Source: Hetaerina americana (Eukaryota > Arthropoda > Insecta > Odonata > Calopterygidae). Taken from it: DNA of 64,000 bases. Below, piece after piece: positions 23,601 through 36,408 of the stretch (its first letter is position 1; each line of letters begins with the position of its first letter). The position numbers and the translations under genes were made by a program. The DNA is taken from NCBI GenBank assembly GCA_022747635.1, contig JAKTNV010000014.1, positions 5,842,001 to 5,906,000 on the forward strand, given 5' to 3'. Below the pieces are notes generated by a model. It was given only the letters and a program-made list of their open reading frames with translations. It did no database searches and was not told the origin of the DNA.

Positions 23601-26600
23601 AGCCATATGGTGACTACATTATCTGGAGTAAAGACAATTTTTTCCAGCCAATTCAGGCGCCAGTTTCGCAATACTTACGGGCGGAAGTGTATGGAACCCG
23701 TTCAAGTAACTTTTTTCGCGGGATACGGGCTTTGTGATACCTCACCGCGGAGCTACGTATCTATGACGGGACGAAGTTTATATCGACAACCCGCATCCTG
23801 CTCTCATCCGAACGAAAGGGAAATACAAGACATCAAGATATAGCAGGAGAAAGGACGAAATCCTAAGAAAGCAAAACTGTTTTCGAACCATCGTGCTTAG
23901 CACCGCGCAACGCGAAAGCTTACACAGCACTAAGCAAAAGGCTCATCCCCTGCTCTCGCCGAGCAATCCCTCTTGAATCCCGCACATAAGCACGCGCGGA
24001 TTGAACACAATGCGCCCCCCCCTCCCCCCGCGGCCCACGTCATCCCCAACGAACAATCACGGCGAGAGCTGATGGCGCCGCCCATTTTGCCAGCCTCCAC
24101 CGTTTTAAAATGTGAACGTCGCACCCTCAGCAGATATTTAACCTCTTAGCAAAGGGAGGGGAAAAATGGGTGTTCCATATAGGCATAAGGACAACGCCCG
24201 GACGCTGCTCATCCCACAGAATCCACCTCGTTCGTCTACTTTTTTCCCTCGTCTCAAAGCCGGCGCCCTTTCGAATCGATCCGCCGGCCTGCAAGTGCCC
24301 TCCTCCGCAGTGAATATACGGCGGCGAGAGCGCTGAACGCAGACATGTCGCGGCCCCGAAATTATCTCCAACTCTTCCCTTCGTCCCGGAATTGTCATTT
24401 TTTTTCTATCCCACTAGAAGGGTTAAGGGGGGGGGATTACTGAGTCCACGCCGGCGACGAAAATGCTTCGATGGACTCTTTCCGAATGTGTGGGACGGCC
24501 GAGAGGGTTATTAGAAAAAAGATATGTACTCGAAACGTGAGGGAAAGTGTGAGGATGAGAACAAGGGGACGGAGGAACGAAATAAGACGAACACCGAAGG
24601 GAAATGATACTTACTCAACAACGTTTTGCCTATTGAACGACGATCGACACCTATCTACTTTTCAAGGGGTTGTTCGCGGAATTAATTTGTTCTTTAACGC
24701 AAAGGGATACCGACAGCTGGCATTATGGACCTATGCACGCAAGACCATAATTCCCCAAATCCACGGCACATAGGCACAGATCGACCATTTTTGTCATCTG
24801 ATAACATATTTCGGGTGCATATGACTTTCGAATTTACTAGAAATGAGTATAGTGATGAATTTAAAAAAAACTATTCTTCAACCCAAAGTTTGGTTTGATA
24901 GATTAGTCATTTATTAATAGCGTGATCCAACCCGCATTAATGATCCCTGCAATGTGAGAAATGTACAGTTTAAAAGTATGGACTTCCACTATTTACCTTC
25001 TTCTGTGCGGTGTGAATTTGCATTTAAGTCCCGGTAAAAAGAAAATCACACTGCTGGGTGCGTTTGGGCACAACATTCTGATCTGAAACCCGGAATAGTA
25101 GCTAAACGCATAAAGGCTTCGATGCTACCAATCCGTAATGCGTATAATTATTCACAGCCGATTCATTAAAGCAAAGGGTGGAAACTAAATTTCATGGCTC
25201 TAGATAAATCTGTTATAGGAGATCCGCTACTACGCCCTCTATTCCTACCACGCGCATTACTCCAAAATGAATTCAGCTCATATTTTTGGAAATTTCAAAC
25301 GATTATTTAAATAATTAATGTACACAACACCTGTGAGCAATTAACCAAGCTTTTGCGGACTAGAAAATTTAAATCGATGGCCACGAAACGGTTGGCCATA
25401 TTTCATAGGTAATTATTAGAATGCTATCAATTGGGTAAACAGCATTGCTGTTTAGGAATTATGAAAGGCGAAGTGAGAATGCAACAGAGCATGTGTACAA
25501 ACACATCTTACTAATGAGAGTGCAATGGGCGAATGGAGTAATGGTACCCTCACCATCCATTGAATGTATACCTCCGCATAAAGTAAGTGAGGTAATGCGT
25601 ATTATATCCGGAGATTCCGCCGTTTAATGTCATCGTTATTATAATTTTCCCGTACATGTAAGTTTGTACGTTACTTTCGGCAAGACCTAAGGTCAGAAAA
25701 GATCTTCGGATGGGATCCTAAATTTTGTGAATTTTTAATTACGTTTTTCTTTGAGATCACGTGAATTCTTTTTGTTTCTACTCCCTCGTCCTAACATCAT
25801 CATTTCTCCCTCCAATTCTATCTTCGCCGTCACCATAATTATCAAACGTAAATCCATCGGTGAAAATTACCACATACGTTACGCACGCCTCCCTCGACAC
25901 AACTTAATTAAACTAAATGTGATAGCAAGATAAAAATGGGTCAGCGAAATGACGGAAATGGTACCGTGAGTCATGAGGAAGGACGAAATATTTTCAAAAA
26001 CCAACCACCACTGCAGCTATGGAAGAGAGCAGAAAAACAGAGAGGGCGTGTGCACTCGGCGGTGTTCTACAAAGACAGCGGCGCGAACGCCGAGGGCGCA
26101 TACATTTTATTTCCCGCAAAGCGCACGTATGATTTCGGGATTGAACGCTCCGACGGAGGACTCTGCGGGCTCTAGAGTGTAATTGCATTACTAGGATTAT
26201 TATAAAAGAAGGGGAATAAAAAAAAACGGACGCCCTGGGGTTGAATGGATGACCCAGTGTCCACAGGAGAGGTCAAACACCTGAAGCGTCTTTCTTTTTC
26301 CGAAGAGCACGCCAAATGGCGTACAAGCCCACGGATCAAATGCGGCGTCGTCGTCGTTCAAAAAAAAAAAGACTGACGAAAATGACGAAGAGGCGCAGAA
26401 AGAAGGGGAAGAGACCAGAAAATAATGAAAAGCACAAAAACCTCGGAGAATTGCGACGAATTCGCCCGACTTTGAATGGCTCCGGTGTTCCGCCATAGAG
26501 AGGAGTAGATGGAGGGAGAAGCGCTCCCGGAGAAAGGAAATGTCAATCAACTAGATTACTTCCCTGTTTGGAAAAAAAAGACCCGAATTCTAAGTGGGAT

Positions 26601-28238
26601 TCCTCCGCCTGTTGGATGGTATGCACTTCCTATTCCGTTCGATTCCTTTCATCGTGTTCGCCGACAAGGAAATACGTACGTTTTTATATCTGCAAGTTCC
26701 AACAGTGACGAAAACTATAATCAAATTTTCAGACTCGAATTTCGGGCGTGAACTAATGAGATACAACTGAAAAATCAAATGTCCTCAGAGATTTATTTCT
26801 CCCGATAAGTAATTCTTCCTTCAAGTGTCAAAATAATTCCAAGAATCGAGTGGATATTTAAGTAGGTCACTTCTCACCGAATAAATATTCGCAATTTTAA
26901 TTTCTTCATCGCAAACTAGTCAAAAAATTTCAAACGAGTAACTTTTCCTCTCATGCCCTAACGGCGGCACCCGGTTCAAATTAGTTTTAAGCCTTCGCAA
27001 CGGTCGCACGTTATTATTCGAGCGGCATTATGCATTAATTCGTAGGATCCACCCAATAATAAAAACAACACGCTTCCCTTAATTAGGCTGTTTTGGTGAA
27101 CCTAATGTTATTAACACGAAACTGAAGGTAATTATGAAACAACAAAGGTCGACGATGTAGCAGAGCTGCGAACGTGAACAGAATGCTATTTATTCGTGAT
27201 ATTTGAGGGAGTTTTGGAATTCCCGCATTTGTCGGACGAGTGGAGTAACATGAAAAAATTTTCGATTTAAACGTCAGAGTAGTCAGATAAATAATACTGA
27301 CAAATGGACCCGAGTTGATAAAAATGATGGTAGAAGTAATATTAGTTCTTTCAGCACAGACATAAATGTCATCATTCTAAAAAGAATACACCCAAGAATA
27401 ACTCGGTTTTCAACATATTTTCATATAACTACGATGAATTCAATGGAATGGGGAAAGGGTTTATCCCATCACACTCTACCCATTACGAAGGAATGGACAG
27501 TTAATATGCACATAGGTTTCCAACCTTTTTGATTTCCCTTTCCTTCTATTCGCCCCCGCGAAATTTGGAATCCCTCCCTACCTACTACTACACGAAATCA
27601 TTCATGCCACTAGAAAAATATCGCGCTTAAGATCAAGAGGCGGCGGATAATGCGGAGGTCAGTGGGAGTGGTGAAGTATTTTTAATTCAAATCTAAAATT
27701 TATATCAATGGTGACAACCATCAAATCCTATATATTTAACTAACGAGGAATTTACATATCCTTGATAAGGAAGCACTACCGTTCCTAAAGCCGCATCCGA
27801 TTCCCTGGAATATTTTGTTTCCTAGAAAAATCACACGGATCGGGTTTACCGGGAGGTTTACAGCGGCAACTCCCATATCTGGACCTGGGGTCTCTTCCTG
27901 TCCGAGTCAGCTGAATTCTCTACCCGAAAATCCTAATTATATAACGAAATGTACATTGTATGACTAACTATTATATATATATATATATATCCTTCTTTCA
28001 CAGAAGAAGGTGTTTGTCAACATTTTGGGATACGGGTTTTTTATGTTTTTATACACATGTCCTCTTTGATTTTATCTATATTTGTGTAACACAACGCCAT
28101 CTCACTCCTTCGTTTGATTTATTATTCACGTCTGCGAGATATTCGTAGAATATATCTATAAAATTTGTTTATATATATAAATTGGTTAAACAGATGCATG
28201 AAAATCACAGTGGGGAAACTCACGGACAGTGAACGTCT
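23601..28238. other. No gene seen; CpG-rich block near 23.9-24.6 kb
   Basis: A CpG-rich block spans about 23880-24620 and a smaller one about 26030-26180. Such blocks can be promoters, but no convincing exon adjoins either. Other bases are AT-rich, with a (ta)n run at about 27972-27990. Frames such as 25936-26175 (plus) and 26200-26550 (minus) lack domains and overlap others. Confidence 0.45.
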
Positions 28239-28293
28239 CGGGACAAGGAGAGGTGACCTCTTCGCCAGCAGAAGAGGACGCCTCTCGGTCCCG
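28239..28293 (+). ncRNA. Pre-miRNA-like hairpin candidate
   Basis: Three paired segments stack into one imperfect hairpin: cgggac/gtcccg, gagagg/cctctc and cctcttc/gaagagg. They are separated by small internal loops (aag against g, tga against acg) and closed by a 7-base loop (28264-28270). That gives 19 pairs in 55 bases, within the size of a compact pre-miRNA. The complement folds similarly, so the strand is uncertain. No homology is claimed and transcription is unknown. Confidence 0.3.
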
Positions 28294-30644
28294 TAACGCC
28301 TGAATTCCTTGAGTGACATGACAATCTTTTTCTAACTATTTTGACCTCTCCGTTAAATACAAAAATTACGGGTCTTTATGGACGAAGTGCTCTTTATTAT
28401 GAGTAGATAAATTGCACTTTTTTGTTCAAGGCAATAATGCCAGTTGTTATTTGTATACAAATGACTACTACCCATCACACTTCCACCACGATGGCGGAGT
28501 GCAGGGCACAATGTGTGGATCTAAATTAAGGACAGGGCAGGTCTTCAGGACTCTCCATCGTGGGAGTCTCACGACTGCACGAGGTTATTAGTTTCATTAA
28601 GAACTTCGACATAAGTAAACACTGCTAGCGAGGAGAGGAACACTGATAAGAAAAACAACTTTGACTCTTAACGAAAAGATGGCAGATCAGAAGATTAACG
28701 TAATTTTCTAAGGAATAGGGAACTTTATATCAATGCGGTAGCGAAATGGAGATGGTAATGTCATCGAAAAACAACCACCAACGTCGAGGTCGATCGAACT
28801 CCGAATCAGGGTTTACAAATTCAGACAATTTCGCCACAACAGCAATTCCGAGAAAGATCTTTAAAGAATTCACACGCTTCTCTCGAAAATTTATGCATTG
28901 GAAAAAAACAAATGAAGTCAAAATAGCGTCACTTATCGATGGTCGCGCACTGTGTTGAATAAACAGGTGGGGAATCGCCCTCCCGCGCGTCTTTTTTTCC
29001 CCCGGGGAGGGAGACTCGCTCCAGAAGAGGGACGATGGGATGAACGGTATAGCTTTGGGATGGAGATAAGCAGGAGAGAATCCTTTCTTAAAGAGTCTCC
29101 TTCTCCTTTCCTCCCTTGCCTTAAAATCTTCGCTTCTCTCTCCTCCCCCCCTCCCTACCGCCCACACTGCCCTCCCCTCCTCGTGTCTTTATCTCCAGAC
29201 GCCGGAGAGCCGCCTGTGCCCTATCAGACCCGAGCACAAGGGCTCATCCCTCCAAACCAGCACCTCTTGTGCCGCATCCCTCTTTATCCTTTTTTCACGC
29301 ACGCAAGCTTATAGCCTCAGACCGGAGTCGCGGGTCCTAAATCAACCCGCGCACCACTAGAGGAGGGGGAGAGAGAGAGGCGAGCACCCAAACGGTGCTC
29401 ACCCCCACCAATACCCCCCAAAAACCGTGAAATACGGGGGAAGCGAAAATATTGCCTCGAACATTCGACAACGCGCCCCGACGGAGGAGGGAAACGCCAT
29501 CCGCAGGAAGTAATAATAGAATGTCTTTCGCCGAACGAGATTGTCATGGCGCGATCTTCCCTTTGGTATTCTTAAAATAAAATTGCAACTAATAAAGCGA
29601 AGCGTTGAAAAAATTAGGGATCAGAAGCCGAAAATCATAGGCACCCTAAACTGAATGAGTTTATAGTAGTTCATGCAGCTATACCTATTTTTTTAGGATT
29701 ATCTATCGCTAATATTTCCTATATTTTTTCTGAAATTTAATACCCTGAAAGTTTACCAAATATATAAATCCCCTATTTCCACCACGGGGGATTATATTGT
29801 CGTAAAATCATCAGCAGACATACTCTTTGGCTCCCAGCCCCATCACACGTCATTATTTTGAAGCGTCAAATTACGCGGGAACTGTTTCATTCTTAGAGTT
29901 TTAGGTTAAATAAGGAATAAGGATGATTTAGATCGCTCAGCAGAAACTTAATCAACAATACGCATCCATATTCCCTTGCACCACAATTGGTTATTGTGGC
30001 AGAGTGTTATTATGTACTTGATTATATGAAATTATACTCACATTCAATCGCACGTATTTACAAACCGCTAAAAATGCATTTACTTTCTTTTAGTTGCTGA
30101 TCGCGCCCCGATTTTTCTCGATTCCCGTTCCTCCTTTTATTTCTCATCATTAGACTGTGGGTAAGTCTGATATCTAGTAATTGTTGGGTAACGGGTACGT
30201 ACATGAAGGTACATCCTTAACCGAGATATGGAGAAGCAAAATACATTAGCATAACAACTTGAAATGATTGCCGAATCCTACAAAATGGTACCAAAAAAAG
30301 CCAACGGTGGAAAAAATCAATAACGGCTCGGAAAACATATTGAATTATTTTTTATTAAAGCAAAAATAAACAAAAAAACACCCATTAACAGGAAGATAAA
30401 GGTAAAGAGAGAATTCAAATTTAATCAACCTCGAAATACTTCTTTTGAAAATAGACATGAGAAACCATCAGGGAAAAATTTAAGGAAATCAAATGCTAAC
30501 TGGTCCGTCATTCATTCGGTTTGTCTTCGTTAGTCTCTTAAAAAAAAAGAAATCGTTAAACGTCTTAGAGTGCCATCACTTTGCAAATAGCGATAGTGGA
30601 AATATATATCTGCCCTCTGTTTGCATAAAAAGCGTGTGCATATT
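28294..30644. other. No gene seen; GC-rich block 28.95-29.54 kb
   Basis: The GC-rich block carries ccccgg, cctccc and gggagg runs. Frames 28952-29314 (plus) and 28730-29167 (minus) overlap across it and are P/S/R-rich, so neither is accepted. The remainder is AT-rich. Confidence 0.5.
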
Positions 30645-30660
30645 TGTGTGTGTTTATATA

Positions 30661-30742
<82 letters not shown>

Positions 30743-30782
30743 AACACACACACACTATGTGTGTTTATATATATATATATAA

Positions 30783-30858
<76 letters not shown>

Positions 30859-30870
30859 ACACACACACAC
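30645..30870. repeat. TA/CA mosaic microsatellite with inverted units
   Basis: (ta)n tracts alternate with (ca)n and (tg)n tracts. gtgtgtttatata faces tataaacacac repeatedly, so the array can fold into several hairpins. The junction motif tataaacacac recurs four times. The long Y/I/H-rich frames crossing it on both strands are artefacts of the dinucleotide repeat. Confidence 0.95.
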
Positions 30871-33802
30871 TAACTGGCTACACAGAAGCGCGCAACTTTG
30901 ATGATTGAATAATTTCAAAGAAAGTTAGCAAAAGCAAAGGAAGTTGTGTTTGAGGCGTTGGGTCGCCCACACGAACTCCAATTAAATTGCCATAAGACCT
31001 AAATTAAACAAGAGCAGGATTTACAAGTTCGAGCGAACAAAGAGTCAAAGATATGTATGAGTATACGCCTATAAAGACACCTTGCAACACTGCCACGTGA
31101 CATTCACGAGTAACGTGCCTGGTGCATCCTTCAGACCAAAAATCGCTGGGATAAGGTAAAGGCTAATATGGTTACAGCCAGTTTGAACGAGGACAAAGGT
31201 TGTTAGGATGCGTAATCCAATCTTGCAGTTCTCTCAAAGGATAAGGAATTTGAGTTTGCGTGATGAAACGTAATTGCATGTTTAAACCACGTGAACTTTA
31301 ATCGCCTCAGAGATCAACCAATATCCGGCTTCGCAAATTGAGCATGCAGTTGAATCGCCACGGCAAAGTTGTTCGCTCGGGAAGCACGCCACGGTTAGCT
31401 GATCAGGAAAGTTTGGGAAATAATCCAATACCTCATAAAGAGCGAGATGCCTCGCCTCAGGAAAAGTTTACCTTAAACGTGTACACGAGCATTATAATGT
31501 TTCTCACAACTTCGCCGGAGGTTTCAATGAGATTACCTCCACATAGTTATATGAAAATTATGCAAGTTGAAGCAAGAGCATGCGAATTAAATATTTAATT
31601 CAAAATAGCTGGGTAAACGCGAATGATAACGCACCGGCATCCGAAATTAATTACGAGCAAATCTAGAAACTGCACGCATCTTTTATTCATGCAATGAGGT
31701 TACCTAAGATAAAATTTAAACCCAAAAAACTTAACGCTATGAAAACTAAAACAAAGAATTTTCAGATTTCCATGACCTAGTTGAAAGTACTACTCTCGCA
31801 TGCTGCAATTAAATATAATTGAGTGGAGAAGTTCAACAAAATGGATTCGAGAAGGTTATCATTTCTGTAATTATAATTATATCCCCAGAGGTAGAAAGCA
31901 TTTTGTATGAATCTTCCGTCAAATAATCGTATTTATTTTTTAATATATCTCCGCGGCTCATGGGCGCTTGATTTCGACACCAAATTAACAACTCCTCACA
32001 AATAGAAATATATGTTTCCCGGAAAGCGATGGGAAAACGCCATTGGATAAATTTACGACGCAATATTTATATCCAGCCGGCTAATGATGCGCTCTCCGAA
32101 CTTGAATGTCCCGAGGGGGAACTTTCCCATAAAATACCAACCTGAAAATATACCTCTGGGAACCTATTGCATAAAAAATGCTTACTTTAATAATCACTCA
32201 ACAGAATATACGAACGATTGTTCATTCCATAATGAGAAACAAATAAAAAAGGTGCTGCTTCGAAATCGAATGCAAATTGTAAATATTGTAAAATCATATC
32301 TGTGAGTAGGATGCAAAGATTTGACACGTTTATTATTTAGGAGAATGTTCATGCAACTAACTCCTGAGCCTCTCATTAAATTCTCACTCCCACCCCATAA
32401 TCAGACCTCACCGGAGATGGTTCGATTTCCATGAAGGAAAACCTTATTTAAGAACAGAACCCCCTCTTCGGAAATTTACATCCCTTGACAACTTAAAATT
32501 AAGCATTGCCTGATGCGTTAGGAATACCCGATGGTTAACGCCACGGTAACACGTAAAATATGTCACGGAAGGGAATTCGGAAAATAAAAGGCATAAATAC
32601 ATCACCGCCATTTTCGCACCAAGTGGAATTATTAGTGTTTCCTTCGGGTCTAACGATGTGAATCGGTTTTGGAAAAAAGGAAAATGGGTCCAAGACGACA
32701 CACTTACAGATGGGAACGAGGGCTGAAAATAAAACTCCGAGGATAAGCTGGCGCAAACGAAATGAAAGATAGTTAACTCAAGATCAGGTGGGGTGCTACC
32801 GGGAGAAAATGAAAGTTGGGCCGGCGGCATTGACCCGTTGCTGCGGGCGGCGCCTTGGCCCGGAAGAAGGAAGACGAACCACCCATCTCAACCCTCACCT
32901 TTTCCCTCCCTCCCACAAAACCCCCTTGCTCCTCATCTCATCCCCGTAATGAACTTCGTTATCGGCTCCGCAGAATGGCCGAAACGGAACGGGCCTCTTG
33001 AGAACTGAGAATCCCCCTCAAAACCACACGCACGCCCAACAAAGAGGAGACTAGAGCCTTGCTCTATCCACCTCCTCTCGACTCCGCCACACACATCTAG
33101 ACGAAAGAGAGAGAAAGAGCTCTTCCCTTTTTACGATGGGCACTCTCAAGAGGAATCGAGACGACAATAGGATGGACACAGGTCTAGTGTGTGCGTGTGT
33201 GTATGTGTGTGGGGAGAGGACGCGTGTGGAGGAAGAGAGGGTGCCGTTGATCAACGAGAGGAGGCAGCACCATCGATCTATTTCTTTTTCCATCATTTCG
33301 CGCCCTTTCATGTGGACGGATTTACGGTTAAGAGGACGAGCCTCTCCAAGGCTTCGGAAGGGACGGGAGAAGGTGGGAGGGGACGGACGGTGAGCGTCCC
33401 ACTGCTAAGGGTGGGCCAAGGACAAAAAATAAGAAAAATAAACACCCACGGACGGCGGTTAGGGAGAAAGAAGTGGATGGAGAAAGTGAGCGAGAGAGAA
33501 GTTATAGAGATGACCGGAAGCGTCCAGGCGTACTCTCATTTTTCTCCCGCCGGTCACCATTAACTTAAAGGATTAATATGAATTAGTCTTCTCTGCTGTG
33601 GGTGATCTTGAGCGGGTTAGAAGTATCTCGGAACATAAATTGGTTCCCAACTTGGAATACGGATGAACACAAGAACTACAGATTAACTTGAGAAATTTCA
33701 AGTGTTCACATATGATAACCACTTCCACACAAGACTAGCCGACATATCGCTAGTAACGCAATGGTTAACATTGTCATTGCAGCAACTAAATGGTATCAGA
33801 CC
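30871..33802. other. No gene seen; GC-rich block 32.8-33.5 kb
   Basis: AT-rich DNA to about 32780, then a GC-rich block with a (gt)n stretch at about 33187-33211. The plus-strand frame 33189-33563 and the minus-strand frame 33051-33311 overlap and show no domain. Confidence 0.5.
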
Positions 33803-34215
33803 GCATTGGATCGCGTGCAGCGTAGAGGAGCTAGAATTGTAAAACGCTGTTATGATATACTGAGTAGCGTATCAATATTATTAGAGGAGTTAGGTAGAGA
33901 ATCACTTGCGTAGCAGAGGCTAAATTACACAGATTAAATCTCCGGCATAAATTGGAAGTATGTCTATTTAGCGATGTTGAAAACATATTATTAGCCCCAC
34001 CGCGCTAAGGTAGGAGAGATCATGCAAATAAAATTAGGGAGATTAAGTGTGGTACAAATAGATTAAAGATGTCATTTTTCCTACGAATGATAAAGGATCG
34101 GAATAACACTGTCCGACCGCGCTATGGGGGAGGGGTATTTTGTGTCAAAGGTAGTCTGGCTGTAATCACCCCCTGCCGTACACCCTAGCGGTGGCTTGCA
34201 GGGCACAACGCATGT
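33803..34215 (+). mobile_element. Jockey/CR1-like LINE 3' end, near-complete C-terminal copy
   Basis: This copy begins in the LDRVQRRGARIVKRCYD region and continues in plus-strand order through SSVSILLEELGRESL and the terminal block CNHPLPYTLAVACR. Several stops and frameshifts break it. It is the clearest plus-oriented member and defines the order of blocks used to recognise the shorter fragments. Confidence 0.88.
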
Positions 34216-34673
34216 ATCTACGCTATTGTGAAGTGACGGTCTACAACGCAAAATGATTCGTTTTCTGAATTAGACAACGTAGAAGAATGGGTGCCGGTTG
34301 GTTGACGGTTGTTATGGGCAATCATAAATTGTAACATCATTTTTATAAAATATAATTTGGGAATGGCTACAAATTGGCAATATTATTGCACACTCGTCTC
34401 AAAATATAAGAAAAATGAATATGCATGATTTTAATGAAGATACCAACTGAATAGTTCCAATCCCACATTTGATTGGAACGGGACAGAATAATTAGAAGCT
34501 ACGGGAGACTAAATGTTTCTGCAAACTGATTTAAGAAACCATCATTTATCTGCAAACAACTCATAACAAGATTAAAACAATAGGAACTGCCATTCAAGCT
34601 ACTAGAAAACTCAACATCGGTTGATCTTTTGTTTTAATTTCACGCTCAAATCGTAATGTCGCTCGGTGACAGG
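34216..34673. other. No gene seen
   Basis: AT-rich DNA between the LINE fragment and the hAT-like element. No open frame or RNA feature is supported. Confidence 0.5.
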
Positions 34674-34967
34674 CAGGGGCGAATCTAGACATTCTTTTCG
34701 GGGGGTTCACTATCTCGTCTTGGTTAAGAAAATAAGATTTTTTGACCCCAATGGCTTTCAAAATTTTAGTAACAGTTAAAATCAAAATTTAAACATATTT
34801 TCAAAAAATTATTTCCACGTCTTGTGCCAGTCATTGTAACTGTACTTTTAATTGCTTCGATATCAATCTGAGTGTCCCGATACATAAATGGATGCCCGGC
34901 AAAGCAAGGCCAGGAAAAAGGTTTTAAAGTGGGAGTATCACGACGAGACCTTTCGAATTCGCCACTG
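34674..34967. mobile_element. hAT-like non-autonomous element (MITE)
   Basis: The left end starts caggggcgaatc and the right end, reverse-complemented, starts cagtggcgaatt. These are 11-13 base inverted ends of the CAGNGGCG type usual in hAT transposons. The interior of about 270 bases encodes no transposase. The 8-base flanks (gtgacagg and atcacacg) agree at only five positions, so a target duplication is weak or decayed. Confidence 0.45.
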
Positions 34968-35789
34968 ATCACACGCTCTCAAAGCGGCTTGCACGGTAAT
35001 ATGCATATACGTTAGAAAAACATACTATTACTTTACATCCATTGATATGGGTACATCGAAAAGTATGAGACAACGGGGAAGGATAAATCGATCTCGTATA
35101 TTAATTTTGCAATCCACTCAGCAATGTTGATTCCATTCAATAGATCTTAACTAGGCGTCTTTGAGTGAAATAAGGGGAATATAAACTTATTCACATAAAT
35201 AGAAGATATTTTGCCGCTTAGAAATCGCAGGTGCTCTTAAAACGAAAAAAACACTTATTTTTAATTTTTTAAGGCGTAATTTTATGGATGCTTTTCATGA
35301 TTAAGGCTCAACTTCTTGGATGTTCATACCATCGCGCAACCTGAGTTTCGACGCAAAATGTCACGATGCATGATGGAAACGTCACGCATTGTTCATGGAA
35401 ACGACACGTTGGCCTTATGATGACGTTTTAGCTCGAAATGCGCGCCGTTTTATAATATAATCCTTCGAAAAACCAAGTTTTTGTGCCTAAACTAGATTTT
35501 TTAATTTAAAACATTAATGAATTATTTTTTGACTTTAGTTTTTTATTCCCCATTTTTCTTCTCTTGTTTTTTCTACAACTTTCACCCGTCACCAAGGCCA
35601 ACCTCCAATTTCTCGTTTTTTTTTAATTTAGCGTACGCCACATCCATTTCATCGTCTAGTTCTAAGCATAATTCTTGGCTGCATCTCTCCATAACAAATA
35701 ATAGTAATAAAGCAACTAAAATAAAAGAAACATACTGTTCAGCATTAATAACAAATTTCAACTTATAAAATTATCAGAGGTCTTCATAA
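34968..35789. other. No gene seen; inverted Penelope-like pair inside
   Basis: AT-rich DNA. Within it, 35340-35372 (minus) and 35415-35446 (plus) are related in inverted orientation and resemble the core seen at 4797-4829 and 55306-55351 (tgatgacgtttt, then cgaaa). The spacer carries an imperfect tandem of catggaaacg followed by tcacg or acacg. Confidence 0.45.
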
Positions 35790-36000
35790 GATGGGGCGTG
35801 GTAGACCAGCGGCATTGGATTACTAACGATTAGGCTGATTATGATTCCTGGCGACGCCTCTGGACACCCTCAGCTTCACCCAAGCTGTGTGATTTCGAGG
35901 AAACCACAGTCGGCAGAGAGATAGAAACCTCACCCCCCTACCCTCATGTGTGAACATCACACGCCGTCGACCTTGGTACTAGGTGAGCTCCACCCTCCCC
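35790..36000 (+). mobile_element. Possible tRNA-derived SINE, family C
   Basis: A box A-like tggtagaccagcgg is followed about 35 bases later by a degenerate box B-like gattatgattcctgg, then a unique GC-richer body. The layout fits a tRNA-derived SINE but only one copy is present here, so the call rests on promoter resemblance alone. Confidence 0.35.
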
Positions 36001-36008
36001 GATCATAT

Positions 36009-36080
36009 CGAAATTCCAAAGAAACTGCGGGAGATGCCGCAACAGCAACTGTTAACGGACTCATCCGCATTTCTTTGGAA
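36009..36080 (+). repeat. Dispersed repeat unit R, copy 2
   Basis: aactgcgggagatgccgc followed by aactgttaacggactcatcc matches the block order at 1582-1665. A SINE family A head lies further on at 37102. The mariner at 36195-36949 and long TA tracts lie between them, so the mariner may have inserted into one older composite repeat. Confidence 0.6.
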
Positions 36081-36173
36081 TTTGTCAAAGTATAAACAGC
36101 CTAAGTGTTTAAAAGTTGGCTTTAACCTCGTGGACTGTGGCGCGTCGCGCACGACTACGATTGCCTGTGACAC

Positions 36174-36193
36174 TATATATATATATATATATA
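36174..36193. repeat. (TA)n tract left of mariner
   Basis: A 20-base alternating AT run ends directly against the left terminal repeat of the mariner. Mariner elements insert at TA, so the tract may be the target or have grown from it. Confidence 0.9.
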
Positions 36194-36294
36194 CACGAGG
36201 GTCATCCGGAAAGTAGTACCCGTTCGTGAAATAAAGACACAAAAGTAAATATTAACAAACATAAAAAATTTTCTTTGAAAGAGGATACTTTAAA

Positions 36295-36408
36295 CTACTT
36301 CTCAACATAATCTCCAAGCAAATTAAGGCATTTGTCATAACGTGTGACAAGTTTCTGTATTCCTGCTGCATAGTCCTTCGCCGCCAGCTCATTGAGATAC
36401 GCGAGGGA
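36295..36408 (-). pseudogene. Mariner transposase C-terminal remnant
   Basis: In a different frame from the N-terminal ORF, the minus strand reads LAAKDYAAGIQKLVTRYDKC, then LNLLGDYVEK and a stop at 36295-36297. RWxKC and GDYVEK mark the end of mariner transposases. It is out of frame with the HTH part because of the internal deletion. Confidence 0.9.

Noticed and set aside
30493..30918. Y/I-rich open frames over the TA/CA tract
   Set aside because: Direct translation of a dinucleotide microsatellite.
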